Source: an uncultured Spirochaetaceae bacterium
GTDB taxonomy: Bacteria; Spirochaetota; Spirochaetia; Sphaerochaetales; Sphaerochaetaceae
Assembly: GCA_944390015.1 (NCBI GenBank)
Contig: CALXOL010000003.1
Span: 1 to 64,000 of the forward strand
Direction: 5' to 3'
DNA length: 64,000 nt
The position numbers and the translations under genes were made by a program. Below are positions 17,652 through 26,766 of this stretch, piece by piece (within the stretch, counting starts at the first letter, position 1; each line of letters starts with the position of its first letter). The notes beneath the pieces were generated by a model, which did no database searches, had not been told where the DNA came from, and saw only the letters and a program-made list of their open reading frames with translations.

Positions 17652-18745
17652 GAAAGATAATCATATTAGGCTCCTCTGGCTCCATCGGGCAGACGGCGAT
17701 TAGGACGATAAAAGAAAAGAAACTCGATTTTTCCGTTCAGGCTCTAGTTGCTTTTTCATCCCGGAGCATAATCGCAGATGCAGAATATTTTTCCTGTCCA
17801 TACCTTTTAACTGAAGGAAAAAGCATCGATGAGATACGTACTTTCCTTTCATCAATCGATGCTGATATCGCATTAAACGGAGTAAGCGGTTCTGACGGTC
17901 TTATCTTCTCCTCCATTCTTATTGAACTCGGAATTGATATCGCCCTTGCAAATAAGGAGACTGTCGTTCTTGGAGGTGAGTTCATCTTCAAGGAGGCTGA
18001 AAGAAGGAATGTCAGGATCATCCCGGTCGATAGTGAGCACAGCGCGTTATACAATCTCATAAATGGATATAAGAGTGATGTCAAATCCTTGATAATAACG
18101 GCATCCGGTGGCCCGTTCGTCGATCGAAAGGACCTTGAGAACGTCACGGTTGAAGAGGCTCTTCACCATCCTACATGGAAGATGGGGAGGAAAATCACAA
18201 TCGACAGTGCAAGCTTTGCTAATAAAGGGCTTGAGGTTATCGAAGCTGGATATCTTTTTAATTTTGATGCATCAGATATACACGTTACGGTTCATCGGCA
18301 GAGTATCGTGCACTCCCTTATTGAACTACATAACGGTGCCATCTACGCTCAGCTTAGTCCTCCGGATATGGCTCTTCCAATTATAAGTGCGCTTTCTGAT
18401 GGTATTTTAGAGCTTAATGAAATTGTGCGCCCTCTTGATTTTAGTAATCTGACTCTGACTTTCGAGAAGTGGGATAAAAAGAGATTCCCGATGCTCGGCC
18501 TTGCATATGATGCCCTTGAAAGAAAAAGAGCCTATCCGATTGCATATAACATAGCAGATGAAGTTGCGGTAAACGCATTTTTGGAAAATAGAATCTCTTT
18601 TACTGACATTGCTTATGTAGTAAAAAAGACCATGGATGATGATTTCTCATTTCCTGTTCCATCAATAAATGAAGCACAGGACGAGATAAAAAGAGCAAGA
18701 AGAATCGCAGAGGAAATCATAAGAGATGATCTTTCGCGTCTTTGA
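17648..18745 (+). CDS. dxr: 1-deoxy-D-xylulose 5-phosphate reductoisomerase
   Basis: Dxr (IspC) commits DXP to the MEP isoprenoid pathway. The NADPH loop ILGSSGSIGQTA is at the N-terminus. The metal-binding PVDSEHSA, ITASGGPF, the HPTWKMGRKITIDSA catalytic segment, and the VHRQSIVHS motif are all intact in 365 residues. The 3' end overlaps rseP by 20 nt. Dxr and UppS together show that undecaprenyl carriers here derive from the MEP pathway. Confidence 0.97.
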   Translation: MRKIIILGSSGSIGQTAIRTIKEKKLDFSVQALVAFSSRSIIADAEYFSCPYLLTEGKSIDEIRTFLSSIDADIALNGVSGSDGLIFSSILIELGIDIALANKETVVLGGEFIFKEAERRNVRIIPVDSEHSALYNLINGYKSDVKSLIITASGGPFVDRKDLENVTVEEALHHPTWKMGRKITIDSASFANKGLEVIEAGYLFNFDASDIHVTVHRQSIVHSLIELHNGAIYAQLSPPDMALPIISALSDGILELNEIVRPLDFSNLTLTFEKWDKKRFPMLGLAYDALERKRAYPIAYNIADEVAVNAFLENRISFTDIAYVVKKTMDDDFSFPVPSINEAQDEIKRARRIAEEIIRDDLSRL

Positions 18746-20045
18746 GTTCCTCTTTGGATTTCTTGCAATCGGCTTTATTGTTTTTCTTCACGAGCTTGGG
18801 CATTATTTCTTTGCACGACTCTTCAATGTCGAGGTCGAAGTCCTCAGTTACGGTATGGGACCGAGGTTGTTCTCAATCTACGGAAGGAACACGGAATTCA
18901 GAATTTCTCTCTTTCCTTTCGGCGGATATTGCAGGATGAAAGGATCCATAGATCTTGAGAAAGCCCTGAGGGACAACAAGGACAGGATGCATCTTAAAGA
19001 GAACGGCTCTTATTTCGCAGCCTCCCCTATTGTGAGAATCATGATATACCTCGCAGGACCTCTGACGAACTATATAATTGCTTTTCTCCTTTTACTTGCT
19101 GCATCAATAATCCCAGTTGAAAGGATATCTAACGAGGCCTCGATAACACCTATTTCCGAATATCCTGATCTTTTCACTCTCTGCGTCAACCAGGATGGTA
19201 TCCAAAAAGGTGATATCGTCTTATCTTTGGATGGATATGATATCCAAGATTGGCAGATGCTGAGAGACATGCTCTCAAACATGGATGATAAATGTATTCT
19301 CACCATACTCAGAAACGGGGATAAAATATATGTGGAGATAGCTCCTACATATATTGACGGAAATCCTTCTTACGGCCTTACGCTTTATCAGGAGGCTATA
19401 ATAGGAGAATCAAGTGATCCTGCTTTGAAAAGAGGTGATAAGATAGTCAAGGTAAACGGAGAGGATGTATACTCGACTCTGGATGTGTACGAGAAAGGTA
19501 ACGCCTTAGCAGAGTATTCACTTGTTATAGAGCGTGGAGATGAGAGTTTTTCATATTTCATCGATTCAAATATTTTTCCATTCTCATGGGATGCAGAGAT
19601 AGTTAAGCGCTCTGATGTGCCTTTTTTCCGCTCCTTTTCCTATGCATTCAAAGAGACGAATGATTTTTTCTTTACGACTCTTAGGGCATTAGCCTCACTC
19701 GTTACATTTCACATCAACGATGCAAGAGAGGTAATCACAGGGCCTGTAAATGCGGCAGAGACGATTGCAAGCATTTCTACAGAGGCATTCAAGGTATCTA
19801 AGACATCAGGATTCAGAACACTATTATACCTTCTGGCAATAGTATCCATAAGCCTCTCGATTGGAAACATACTTCCAATTCCTACATTCGACGGAGGCCA
19901 GATATTGATTTGTATAGCAGAGATCATTAGAAAAGGAAATCTGAAGACCAGAACATACCTTCGCCTTCAGATAATCGGAATGATCCTAGCCATTTTTATA
20001 ATGATAGGAATGTATTATTTCGATATAAAGGATTATTTCTTCTAA
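18726..20045 (+). CDS. rseP: Site-2 membrane metalloprotease RseP
   Basis: This M50-family intramembrane protease has the zinc motif HELGH at residues 22-26 in the first membrane segment and the second active-site motif NILPIPTFDGGQ near residue 385. Between them lie two PDZ-like regions, at roughly 140-200 and 215-270. At 439 residues it is full length. RseP-type proteases cleave membrane-anchored anti-sigma factors or signal-peptide remnants. It starts 20 nt inside dxr, and its stop codon overlaps the convergent dnaB stop codon by 4 nt. Confidence 0.95.
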   Translation: MIFRVFEFLFGFLAIGFIVFLHELGHYFFARLFNVEVEVLSYGMGPRLFSIYGRNTEFRISLFPFGGYCRMKGSIDLEKALRDNKDRMHLKENGSYFAASPIVRIMIYLAGPLTNYIIAFLLLLAASIIPVERISNEASITPISEYPDLFTLCVNQDGIQKGDIVLSLDGYDIQDWQMLRDMLSNMDDKCILTILRNGDKIYVEIAPTYIDGNPSYGLTLYQEAIIGESSDPALKRGDKIVKVNGEDVYSTLDVYEKGNALAEYSLVIERGDESFSYFIDSNIFPFSWDAEIVKRSDVPFFRSFSYAFKETNDFFFTTLRALASLVTFHINDAREVITGPVNAAETIASISTEAFKVSKTSGFRTLLYLLAIVSISLSIGNILPIPTFDGGQILICIAEIIRKGNLKTRTYLRLQIIGMILAIFIMIGMYYFDIKDYFF

Positions 20046-21469
20046 TTCTTTTTCTTGTTCATCTGATCCCTGCTGGGCTCGATGAACAGGGACTTATCCT
20101 GTGCTACGGTCTCAAAACTCGTAATATCCCCGATATAACCGACATAGATCGTACCGGTCTTACCGTTCCTGTTCTTTGCGACAAGGAGCTTTGAGTATTG
20201 AACTCTCTGCTGTCCAGAACTGTCAGTCTGGAGCTTAGCCTTATCCTCATCACTGAGATCCGTAAGGTTGGTCTTACGATGTATGAACATTACGAGATCG
20301 GCATCCTGCTCGATTGATCCCGAGTCCCTTAGATTATTCAACTGCGGTTCCTGATCAGCGGTATCGCGACTTACCTGGCAAAGTACTACTACCGGTATGT
20401 TCAACTCCCTTGCAAGCTGTTTTAGTGCCTTTGATATATAACCTACCTGCTCATGACGCGGAGTCCTGATATCGAGTCCCGATTCAATAAGACCGATATA
20501 GTCTATGAAGATGATTTCTATCTTCTTCTCACGCACAAGCATCCTTGCCCTGCTCCTTAGATCACTGAGCTTCATGTTAGGCTCATCAACAAGATAGAGC
20601 TCGCTCTGGAAGATCTTATCCGCAGCAGAGTTTATATGTGATACTTCACGTTCTGTAAGATTGCCGGTAAAGAGCTTGGATAGTTCTACCCGGCTGGTAC
20701 ATGATAGAAGTCTCGTTATTATCTGAGTAGAGGGCATTTCAAGAGAGAAAAATGCTACGCTCTTATTCTTTTTTATCATGTTCCTTATAAGGGAGACTGC
20801 GAATGCGGTCTTTCCAACACTTGGACGGGCTGCAACAATGATATAATCGCTCTTCTGGAAACCACCGTTCGTATATTTATCCAGTAGGTCTATTCCAGTC
20901 TCAACATTCTCATTCTTATATTCTCCTTCAAGCTTCTCAAGCATGACGCCAATTACATCACTGAGTTTGTTTGCAACCTTATAGCTCTCTGCAGTCTCTG
21001 GATTTGAATTAATGCTTATCTCACTGAGCCTCCTCTCACTGCTCTGGATCAGATCGAAGACATCTATGCTCTCCTCATAAGCATCACTGGAAATATTTGA
21101 ACTGGTCTGGATTAAAGCCCTTCGTACGCTCGTCTCTTTTATAAGCTTGGCATAATACTCGATGTTCGAATATATGGTATAGGCATCACTTAACTCAGCA
21201 AGATAGGCTGCACCACCAGCTTTTTCTGAAAGGCTCTTCTTCTGAAGGTAATCATATAAGGTTACCTGATCTACGGCTACAGTGTTCATGATTTTCATAT
21301 CACTGATTGCCGAATATATCACCCTGTTAGCCGGATGATAGAAATCGGAAGCACTGATAATCGAAGAAATCTTATCAAATGCTTCCTGATTCATCATGAG
21401 CGCACTGAGGACAGCTCTCTCTGCCTCGTCATTATGTGGAAGTGTCCTTCTGTCCCCAGTATTCGCCAT
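20042..21469 (-). CDS. dnaB: Replicative DNA helicase DnaB
   Basis: DnaB is the hexameric helicase of the replication fork. It has the N-terminal DnaB domain (PHNDEAERAVLSALM...) and a RecA-like domain with Walker A ARPSVGKTAF at about 218-227. The helicase motifs FFSLEM, IFIDYIGLI and QVSRDTADQEP...LRDSGSIEQDADLV are all present. The length of 475 residues is slightly long because of a C-terminal Lys/Asn tail. It follows rplI with no gap in the conserved rpsF-ssb-rpsR-rplI-dnaB order. Confidence 0.97.
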   Translation of the reverse strand: MANTGDRRTLPHNDEAERAVLSALMMNQEAFDKISSIISASDFYHPANRVIYSAISDMKIMNTVAVDQVTLYDYLQKKSLSEKAGGAAYLAELSDAYTIYSNIEYYAKLIKETSVRRALIQTSSNISSDAYEESIDVFDLIQSSERRLSEISINSNPETAESYKVANKLSDVIGVMLEKLEGEYKNENVETGIDLLDKYTNGGFQKSDYIIVAARPSVGKTAFAVSLIRNMIKKNKSVAFFSLEMPSTQIITRLLSCTSRVELSKLFTGNLTEREVSHINSAADKIFQSELYLVDEPNMKLSDLRSRARMLVREKKIEIIFIDYIGLIESGLDIRTPRHEQVGYISKALKQLARELNIPVVVLCQVSRDTADQEPQLNNLRDSGSIEQDADLVMFIHRKTNLTDLSDEDKAKLQTDSSGQQRVQYSKLLVAKNRNGKTGTIYVGYIGDITSFETVAQDKSLFIEPSRDQMNKKKN

Positions 21470-22093
21470 TTATTCCTCTTTTGCCTCTGTCTCAGCCTCA
21501 GCAACAGGAGCTGCTTCCTCCTCTGCCTTAGCCTCATTCTCAGCTTCCGCTGCAGCTGCTGCCTCAGCCTCTGCTTTAGCTTTCGCCTCTGCCTCAGCCT
21601 TTGCTCTTGCCTCTTCCGCAGCCTTTTTAGCCCTCTCCTTAAGCTCTGCATCGCTTACAACGTTAAGCTTGATGTGGCTTGCCTCGTTCTCATAGAGGTG
21701 GACTGTGATAGTATATGATCCAGTCATCTTGATTGCATGAGTCTGAACCTCGATCTTCTTCCTCTCAATCTCGAATCCAAGCTTGCCAAGAGCTTCCTGT
21801 ACCATGCTCGATGTTACAGAACCGAAAAGCTTTCCAGACTCACCCGCTGGAACAACAATCTCAAGTGTTACAGCATCAAGCTTCTCCTTAAGACTTGCAG
21901 CCTCCGCCCTCTTAGCGACCTTTCTCTTCTCAATTGCTTCCGCACGGCTTGCAAAAAGAGCTGCATTAGCCTTGTTGTAGATTACGGCAGCACCAGTTGG
22001 AAGGAGGTAGTTTCTTGCATATCCGTCCTTTACAACGCATACATCTCCTTCCTCTCCAAGATTTACGACATCCTGATTAAGAATAATCTTCAT
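21470..22093 (-). CDS. rplI: 50S ribosomal protein L9 with Ala/Glu-rich tail
   Basis: Residues 1-148 are a normal L9: the N-terminal rRNA-binding domain with LGEEGDVCVVKDGYARNYLLP, a connecting helix, and a C-terminal domain with GKLFGSVTS. A further 58 residues form a low-complexity Ala-Lys-Glu tail (AEAEAKAKAEAEAAAAAEAE and so on) not found in standard L9 of about 150 residues. The tail is encoded by near-repetitive GCxGAxGCx codons, so it is likely length-variable between strains. The gene is directly joined to dnaB. Confidence 0.95.
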   Translation of the reverse strand: MKIILNQDVVNLGEEGDVCVVKDGYARNYLLPTGAAVIYNKANAALFASRAEAIEKRKVAKRAEAASLKEKLDAVTLEIVVPAGESGKLFGSVTSSMVQEALGKLGFEIERKKIEVQTHAIKMTGSYTITVHLYENEASHIKLNVVSDAELKERAKKAAEEARAKAEAEAKAKAEAEAAAAAEAENEAKAEEEAAPVAEAETEAKEE

Positions 22094-22103
22094 CTTTTCT
22101 CTC

Positions 22104-23054
22104 CTATCTTCTTAACTCGATAAAAGTCTCAAGCACTCCAATTAAAGGGAGTCCTAGGACTATTATGAAATTTATCCCCGGAATGAACAGCGCTATAGCA
22201 AGCAGGATAAGAAAGAGTGTATAACTCTTTAATTTCCTTCCCTTCTTACGCATATTGTAATACAGTACGGAAAAACCCTGTACGGCATACAGTATCGTGT
22301 AAGACAGTGTTACGTTGAATAGAGCTACGACCGCTATAGTAGGCACGGAAATAAAGCGAAATAAGAGTACCAAGACCCATAAGGCCAGGAAAATCCAGAT
22401 AGCCCTCCCGTCCAACTCGAGACGGGCCACCCTATCCTCCCAATCACTTTCTCTTGAATGCAGCACGCTCTCAAATGAGAAACATGTAGCACAGACGAAG
22501 CAGAGCACCAGAGGGATTATCAAAGAGGCTATGACAAGTAGGATCGTCTCGATTATGAAACTCACCAGAGTACCGTCCATTGCCCCGAAATTGATAAACG
22601 GACTGAGCAATGCTTCAAACACATCCTCAGCAAGTATTAGAAAACTATCAAGGAGTGCCGGTTCCTGCTCTAGAAACACATATAGGATGATAAAGAAGAG
22701 AATGGACGGCAATAATGCTAATAAAAGCCTTATTCCAATCCTTTTTCCCTCGCTTATCAGCCAAGTCATACCAGCCGCTAACAGCGACAAAGGGATATAA
22801 AGTTCAAACAACATTAAAAGAAGGCTTAGCTCCCCTTCAGCCCTGTTAAGATATGTGTAGAAAACTACGATGAAAGCCTCAACAAGGATTGCAAGAGCAC
22901 TTACCTTCTTTTTAAACCTGGTAGATAAGAGGAGGAGCGGAAAAACGAAGATGAACTCGCCAAAACCGAGGTAGAAGAAAAAGAATGACACTACCACGGC
23001 AACGGCGCCATCTCTAAGCGCTAACAACGCATTATTTTCTCTTTCCACTCCCAT
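22104..23054 (-). CDS. YybS-like multi-pass membrane protein (DUF2232-like)
   Basis: The protein has 316 residues and about eight hydrophobic helices throughout, and the C-terminus has two Gly/Pro-containing spans (ALFIPGINFIIVLGLPLIGVL). Position between rpsR and rplI matches the yybS-type DUF2232 membrane gene found in the same neighbourhood in Firmicutes and spirochaetes. The function of that family is not settled. It lies 10 nt from rplI and 13 nt from rpsR, so it is part of the operon. Confidence 0.65.
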   Translation of the reverse strand: MGVERENNALLALRDGAVAVVVSFFFFYLGFGEFIFVFPLLLLSTRFKKKVSALAILVEAFIVVFYTYLNRAEGELSLLLMLFELYIPLSLLAAGMTWLISEGKRIGIRLLLALLPSILFFIILYVFLEQEPALLDSFLILAEDVFEALLSPFINFGAMDGTLVSFIIETILLVIASLIIPLVLCFVCATCFSFESVLHSRESDWEDRVARLELDGRAIWIFLALWVLVLLFRFISVPTIAVVALFNVTLSYTILYAVQGFSVLYYNMRKKGRKLKSYTLFLILLAIALFIPGINFIIVLGLPLIGVLETFIELRR

Positions 23055-23067
23055 CTCCTATATCGCC

Positions 23068-23349
23068 TTACTTCTTCTCAAAAGGAAGGTATGCAAGGAC
23101 TCTTGCCCTCTTGATCTCCCTGTTAAGAGCTCTCTGATGCTTTGCACATGTACCTGTGATACGTGCAGGAAGAATCTTTCCGCGCTCTGTGATATAGCGC
23201 TTTAAAGCATCTGGGTTCTTATAGTCTGCTGGAGCAGCGCCCTGGCAGAATTTGCAGACCTTCTTCTTAAAGCTCTGCTTCCTAGCTCCCATCTTCCTAT
23301 CCTTGAGAGCATTCTTATCCATCTCGTTGAAATCTTTATCTTCACGCAT
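23068..23349 (-). CDS. rpsR: 30S ribosomal protein S18 (zinc-ribbon form)
   Basis: The S18 core is clear ([29 protein letters not shown]). Unlike many S18 proteins, it retains a CKFC pair at about 32-35 and TGTCAKH near 68-71, a ligand set typical of zinc-binding (C+) ribosomal protein forms. The 93 residues include a lysine-rich N-terminal extension. It sits between ssb and the YybS-like gene. Confidence 0.95.
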   Translation of the reverse strand: MREDKDFNEMDKNALKDRKMGARKQSFKKKVCKFCQGAAPADYKNPDALKRYITERGKILPARITGTCAKHQRALNREIKRARVLAYLPFEKK

Positions 23350-23366
23350 TTTTCTTTTCTCCTAAA

Positions 23367-23867
23367 TTAAAATGGAATATCATCATCCTGGAAATCCTCT
23401 GGCCCGTCTGATAGCGGCATCTGAGGCTCTCTAGGTCTGACATCACTCCTGTCATTGTAGCCACGGTTGAAAGAAGAGGTTTGGGCATTATTGTTGCTCT
23501 GCCTCGAAAGCTGTGGAGCGTTCGGATCCCTCTGTCCTCCACCGATAAAGGTAAGTGTATTAACGAAAATCTCAACCCTGCTCCTCGTCTGACCTTCCTG
23601 ATCTGTCCAGCGATTCTGTCTGAGCTCTCCCTGAATGGCCACCTGTCTGCCTTTTTCCAGATACTGACTGACATTCTCAGCACTCTTTCCTGCATAAAGG
23701 CAATCAAAGTAACTAGGCTCCTCATTCCATGAGCCGTCATTCATCCTCCTGTTGCGATTAACCGCAATAGAGAAACGTACCATGGCTGCACCTGAAGAGG
23801 TATACTTGACTTCTGCTTCCCTCACAAGACGACCGACAATTGCGACAACGTTAAGATCATTTGCCAT
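23367..23867 (-). CDS. ssb: Single-stranded DNA-binding protein
   Basis: The OB fold spans residues about 1-110 (MANDLNVVAIVGRLVREAEV, FSIAVNRN, DCLYAGKSAENVSQYLEKG). A glutamine/asparagine-rich linker follows, and the acidic tip EDFQDDDIPF recruits partner proteins. The length of 166 residues is normal. Its location between rpsF and rpsR is the universal one. Confidence 0.97.
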   Translation of the reverse strand: MANDLNVVAIVGRLVREAEVKYTSSGAAMVRFSIAVNRNRRMNDGSWNEEPSYFDCLYAGKSAENVSQYLEKGRQVAIQGELRQNRWTDQEGQTRSRVEIFVNTLTFIGGGQRDPNAPQLSRQSNNNAQTSSFNRGYNDRSDVRPREPQMPLSDGPEDFQDDDIPF

Positions 23868-23882
23868 AACTACTTCCTTATC

Positions 23883-24167
23883 TTATTTCTCCGGGTTTAC
23901 GAAAAGGAACTTAAGGACATGTGAACTGAGCTGGAAAACCCTTGAGATCTTTACGATGCTCTGAGTATCCACACTTAATTCAAAGTAAACATAGTGTCCC
24001 TTGTTCTGCTTTGCGATTTCATATGCGAGTGTCTTGACTCCCAAATCTTCCTGCTTGGTGATTGTAGCACCAGCCTTCTCAAGCTCGGCATTAACAAATG
24101 CGAGAGCTTCTTTCATCTTCTCCTCATCTGAAGGGAGGATGACGGTGAACTCATAATTTGCGATCAT
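23883..24167 (-). CDS. rpsF: 30S ribosomal protein S6
   Basis: This 94-residue protein shows the S6 ferredoxin-like fold (NYEFTVILPS, the KQEDLGVKTLAYEIAKQNKG loop, GHYVYFEL, and the HVLKFLFV end). It is the first gene of the operon that runs down to dnaB. The ATG has GGAGGAAC just before it. Confidence 0.96.
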   Translation of the reverse strand: MIANYEFTVILPSDEEKMKEALAFVNAELEKAGATITKQEDLGVKTLAYEIAKQNKGHYVYFELSVDTQSIVKISRVFQLSSHVLKFLFVNPEK

Positions 24168-24204
24168 GGTTCCTCCTTGTGGTCTTAGATTTTTACATCC
24201 TTTG

Positions 24205-24221
24205 ATCCGATAACATCGGAT
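24205..24221 (-). promoter_or_regulatory. Hairpin in the rpsF leader
   Basis: ATCCGAT (24205-24211) and ATCGGAT (24215-24221) form a 7-bp stem with a 3-nt loop in the rpsF 5' UTR, downstream of a TATATT -10 box. rpsF leaders are known sites of S6:S18 autoregulation through a CCG-containing hairpin. Whether this small hairpin serves that role is uncertain. Confidence 0.35.
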
Positions 24222-24286
24222 AAAGAGGCTTTACTAATATAGCATTTTTATTTCATTTAAGTCTAGCACTTTTGGCTTATCATAAG

Positions 24287-24847
24287 CTAGAAAGAGATTA
24301 GTCCGAGATGTTCCAGTAAAATCTTAAGACCAATAAGGATAAGTATTATTCCACCGACAAGGCACGCACCACGCCGACTCCTGGAACCAAGACGGCATCC
24401 CGCTTTAACTCCTATAGCACTTAAAATGAACGTTATCACACCGATTAAAGCTGCAGATGTGAAAATATCGACATTGAGTAATGCAAAAGAGATTCCCACG
24501 GCAAGAGCATCTATACTCGTTGCGATAGCCAGCACGATCATCGTCTTAAAATCATAACTGTCATCGCCCTCACCTTCTTCTCGGGATTCCTTTATCATGC
24601 TTAGACCAATCAGTGCGAGCAATATGAACGCTATCCAATGGTCGATGGCGGAAATAGCTTCCTGGAAATTATATCCCAGAAAATAACCGGCAACAGGCAT
24701 CAATGCCTGGAACAAACCAAAATAAAGTCCGACAATCAGAGAGTGCTTAAGTCTGACATCCTTAGTCGAAAGACCTTTGCAGATGCTTACTGCGAAAGCA
24801 TCCATGCTAAGACCGATTGCTGTCAAGATAATCTCTAACAAGCCCAT
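24287..24847 (-). CDS. mntP: Manganese efflux pump MntP
   Basis: The 186-residue protein has six membrane helices in two homologous halves. Each half carries the conserved acidic motif: LSMDAFAVS near the N-terminus and TSIDALAVG near residue 115. The ATG at 24847 is used because AGGGAG lies 7 nt upstream; a GTG 27 nt earlier (24874) lies inside the regulatory hairpin. A yybP-ykoY manganese riboswitch directly upstream supports both the start and the metal specificity. Confidence 0.93.
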   Translation of the reverse strand: MGLLEIILTAIGLSMDAFAVSICKGLSTKDVRLKHSLIVGLYFGLFQALMPVAGYFLGYNFQEAISAIDHWIAFILLALIGLSMIKESREEGEGDDSYDFKTMIVLAIATSIDALAVGISFALLNVDIFTSAALIGVITFILSAIGVKAGCRLGSRSRRGACLVGGIILILIGLKILLEHLGLISF

Positions 24848-24864
24848 ATTAAATCTCCCTTTTA

Positions 24865-24990
24865 GGATGGGCACAAAAAAAGACCCACCCGATTACTCAG
24901 ATAAGTCTCGTCTTTTAAGTCTTGGCCAGGATTAATCCAGTCTGTTGACCAAGTCACGCCGATGGGCGCTGACTACTCCCTTATTCGCAG
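24865..24990 (-). promoter_or_regulatory. yybP-ykoY manganese riboswitch controlling mntP
   Basis: Read on the minus strand, the element begins AAGGGAGTAG, continues through GGCGTGACTTGGTCAACAGA, and ends with GGCCAAGACTTAAAAGACGAGACTT. These are the conserved pieces of the yybP-ykoY aptamer, which senses Mn2+. The downstream switch region has GGGTGGG (24884-24890) pairing with CCCATCC (24865-24871) just before the ribosome binding site. Manganese binding is expected to increase mntP expression. Confidence 0.92.
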
Positions 24991-25032
24991 TTTTCTTAAT
25001 TGAAATATATTAAAAAGTCAACTGGTTTCGGC

Positions 25033-25668
25033 TATACTTATTCCATGTTCGATTTCCATGCACACCCTGGAGATGATAACAGAGATGCTTTCATCACCAT
25101 ATTAAAAGAAGATGAGATAGGCTTTATAAACGACAGATCATCAATAGGACTACTTCCCTGGCTTGATATGATGGATAGAGAGATGATTGAAAACCTCATA
25201 AAAGAGAACAGCAGTCTGATGGTAGGAGAATTCGGACTCGATAAATTCAAAGGTGACAAGGATAAGGACATGGATAGCTTCTTATTCATGGCCATGATGG
25301 CGAGAAGTTATGACCGCTTGGCGGTAATCCACAGCGTAAGATACACGGATCTTATATTAAAAAAGCTGAAAGAGATGGGAATAAAGAGAGCAATCTTTCA
25401 TAGCTATAGCGGAAGTTATGAGATGGCACGGGATATTGAGAGGGCCGGTTATCTGATTTCGCTATCTCCTAGATCTTTTATGACGAGGGACATAGAGAGG
25501 CTTCTGAAGCTCGATTTCCTTTTGGAGACGGACGAGAGGACGGGAGAAAAAGAGAAAACGGATTTATTAGATCTTTACCAGAAGGCTCAGATGATTACAG
25601 GCATAGATCCAGAGGAGAGACTTGAGAGGAGAAAGAGGGAGATATGGCAAGAGAATTCATACGTCTAG
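25033..25668 (+). CDS. TatD-family metal-dependent hydrolase
   Basis: The TIM-barrel metal ligands of the TatD family are visible: FHAH at the N-terminus, GEFGLDK, IHSVR, FHSYSG and LLETDE. The ATG at 25045 starts MFDFHAH. TatD proteins are usually 255-265 residues, so at 208 this is a short member, possibly with reduced loops. Known members are nucleases or D-tyrosyl-tRNA-type hydrolases; the substrate here is unknown. TATACT (25033-25038, included in these coordinates) is only 6 nt before the ATG and no ribosome binding site is seen, which suggests a leaderless message. The 3' end overlaps tcdA by 25 nt. Confidence 0.8.
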   Translation, partial: YTYSMFDFHAHPGDDNRDAFITILKEDEIGFINDRSSIGLLPWLDMMDREMIENLIKENSSLMVGEFGLDKFKGDKDKDMDSFLFMAMMARSYDRLAVIHSVRYTDLILKKLKEMGIKRAIFHSYSGSYEMARDIERAGYLISLSPRSFMTRDIERLLKLDFLLETDERTGEKEKTDLLDLYQKAQMITGIDPEERLERRKREIWQENSYV

Positions 25669-26438
25669 AGCGCTTCATCGGGAAAGAGAGTATTGAAGAG
25701 CTAAAAAAGAAGCGTGTCGCTATTGTCGGACTTGGAGCTGTCGGGGGCTTTGCGCTGGAAGCCCTTGCACGAAGCGCAATAGGAAATTTCACTCTTGTTG
25801 ATTTTGATGTTGTAAGCGAGACGAACATAAACAGGCAGGTTCTCGCTCTCCACTCCACTATAGGGAAAAAGAAGACAGAGATCGCCGCAGAACGGGTAAA
25901 GGACATCAACCCTGATGTATCACTAAGGATATTTGACATGTTCGCAGATAAGAGCAACTACGATCTAATATTCTCGGATGCGGATCTCATAATTGATGCA
26001 ATCGACAGTCTTTCCGCGAAAGTAGGCCTTTTGGAGAGCGCATATAAAGCGGGCATTCCTATAATATCATCAATGGGAGCAGCCCTTAGAAGGGATCCAA
26101 GCCTCATAAGGACTGCGGATCTTTATGACAGCTGGGGATGTCCACTTGCAAGAGAGGTAAGAAGCAGGCTTAGGCGAAGAGGTGTTGGAAGGGGCATAGA
26201 TGTTGTATTCTCCCCTGAGAAGGTCAACTTCAATTACATTCCCCCAGAGGAGGACGATGAGATTGAAGCTGATGATAAAATCCTTGAAAGAGGTAGGAAG
26301 CGTGTCATGCTTGGCTCCCTTGCCACAGTGACTGCCATCTTCGGAGAGACTTTAGCTCATCTGGCACTTAAAAAACTTTTAAAAGAAGGGATGCTCGATG
26401 CAGTACCTGAGTGGAATCCTGCTATGGAGAAACACTGA
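25644..26438 (+). CDS. tcdA: tRNA threonylcarbamoyladenosine dehydratase (TcdA/CsdL)
   Basis: This is a ThiF/E1-like ATP-dependent enzyme that cyclises t6A37 of tRNAs. The nucleotide-binding loop VGLGAVGGFALEALARS is at about 30-46. DFDVVSETNINRQVLA, the DINPDV motif and IDAIDSLSAK are typical of TcdA rather than MoeB or ThiF, and the N-terminus RLERFIGKESIEEL fits too. The 264-residue length is normal. The start is coupled to the TatD gene, and the end overlaps a convergent unknown gene by 17 nt. Confidence 0.92.
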   Translation: MAREFIRLERFIGKESIEELKKKRVAIVGLGAVGGFALEALARSAIGNFTLVDFDVVSETNINRQVLALHSTIGKKKTEIAAERVKDINPDVSLRIFDMFADKSNYDLIFSDADLIIDAIDSLSAKVGLLESAYKAGIPIISSMGAALRRDPSLIRTADLYDSWGCPLAREVRSRLRRRGVGRGIDVVFSPEKVNFNYIPPEEDDEIEADDKILERGRKRVMLGSLATVTAIFGETLAHLALKKLLKEGMLDAVPEWNPAMEKH

Positions 26439-26679
26439 CTAGACGGTCAAATTCGACCTTTAGCGTAAAGATCGTCCTCTTGTTCGTATTCTCATGGAGG
26501 ATAAGGCTTACTGATGCGAAAGGACAATCCGTTTTAAGAGCTGTGAACCAATATCTCTTTTTGTCAACATCAAGGCTGATGCGGTAATCCCTCTCATCAT
26601 TCATACGATAAAACAGCCTGCACTCATCGTGTATGAGGACAACAGTTTTTCCATCCATCTCTTTTTTTTCTATCTGCAT
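26422..26679 (-). CDS. Hypothetical protein, 85 residues
   Basis: This small soluble protein has alternating charged and hydrophobic residues (DGKTVVLIHDECRLFYRMND, RYWFTALKTDCPFASVSL), suggesting a beta-rich fold. I recognise no family. Support for it as a gene comes from its coding-like composition and from filling the gap between two other genes. It overlaps tcdA convergently by 17 nt. Confidence 0.5.
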   Translation of the reverse strand: MQIEKKEMDGKTVVLIHDECRLFYRMNDERDYRISLDVDKKRYWFTALKTDCPFASVSLILHENTNKRTIFTLKVEFDRLVSVSP

Positions 26680-26766
26680 AGAAAGAAAGATAACATATTT
26701 TCATTTTTTTCTCAGGTAAAACTTAATCACTCTTCAACTTTTGTCATTAATAAGTGAGGAGAAAAA

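Noticed and set aside
21394-21718. Frames opposite or beside the L9 tail
   Set aside because: They arise from the repetitive GC-rich codons of the rplI tail; their products are low-complexity Ser/Ala/Leu or Arg/Leu/Gln strings.
24848-24874. GTG start at 24874 for mntP
   Set aside because: It lies in the riboswitch expression platform; the ATG at 24847 has AGGGAG at proper spacing and gives the usual MntP N-terminus.
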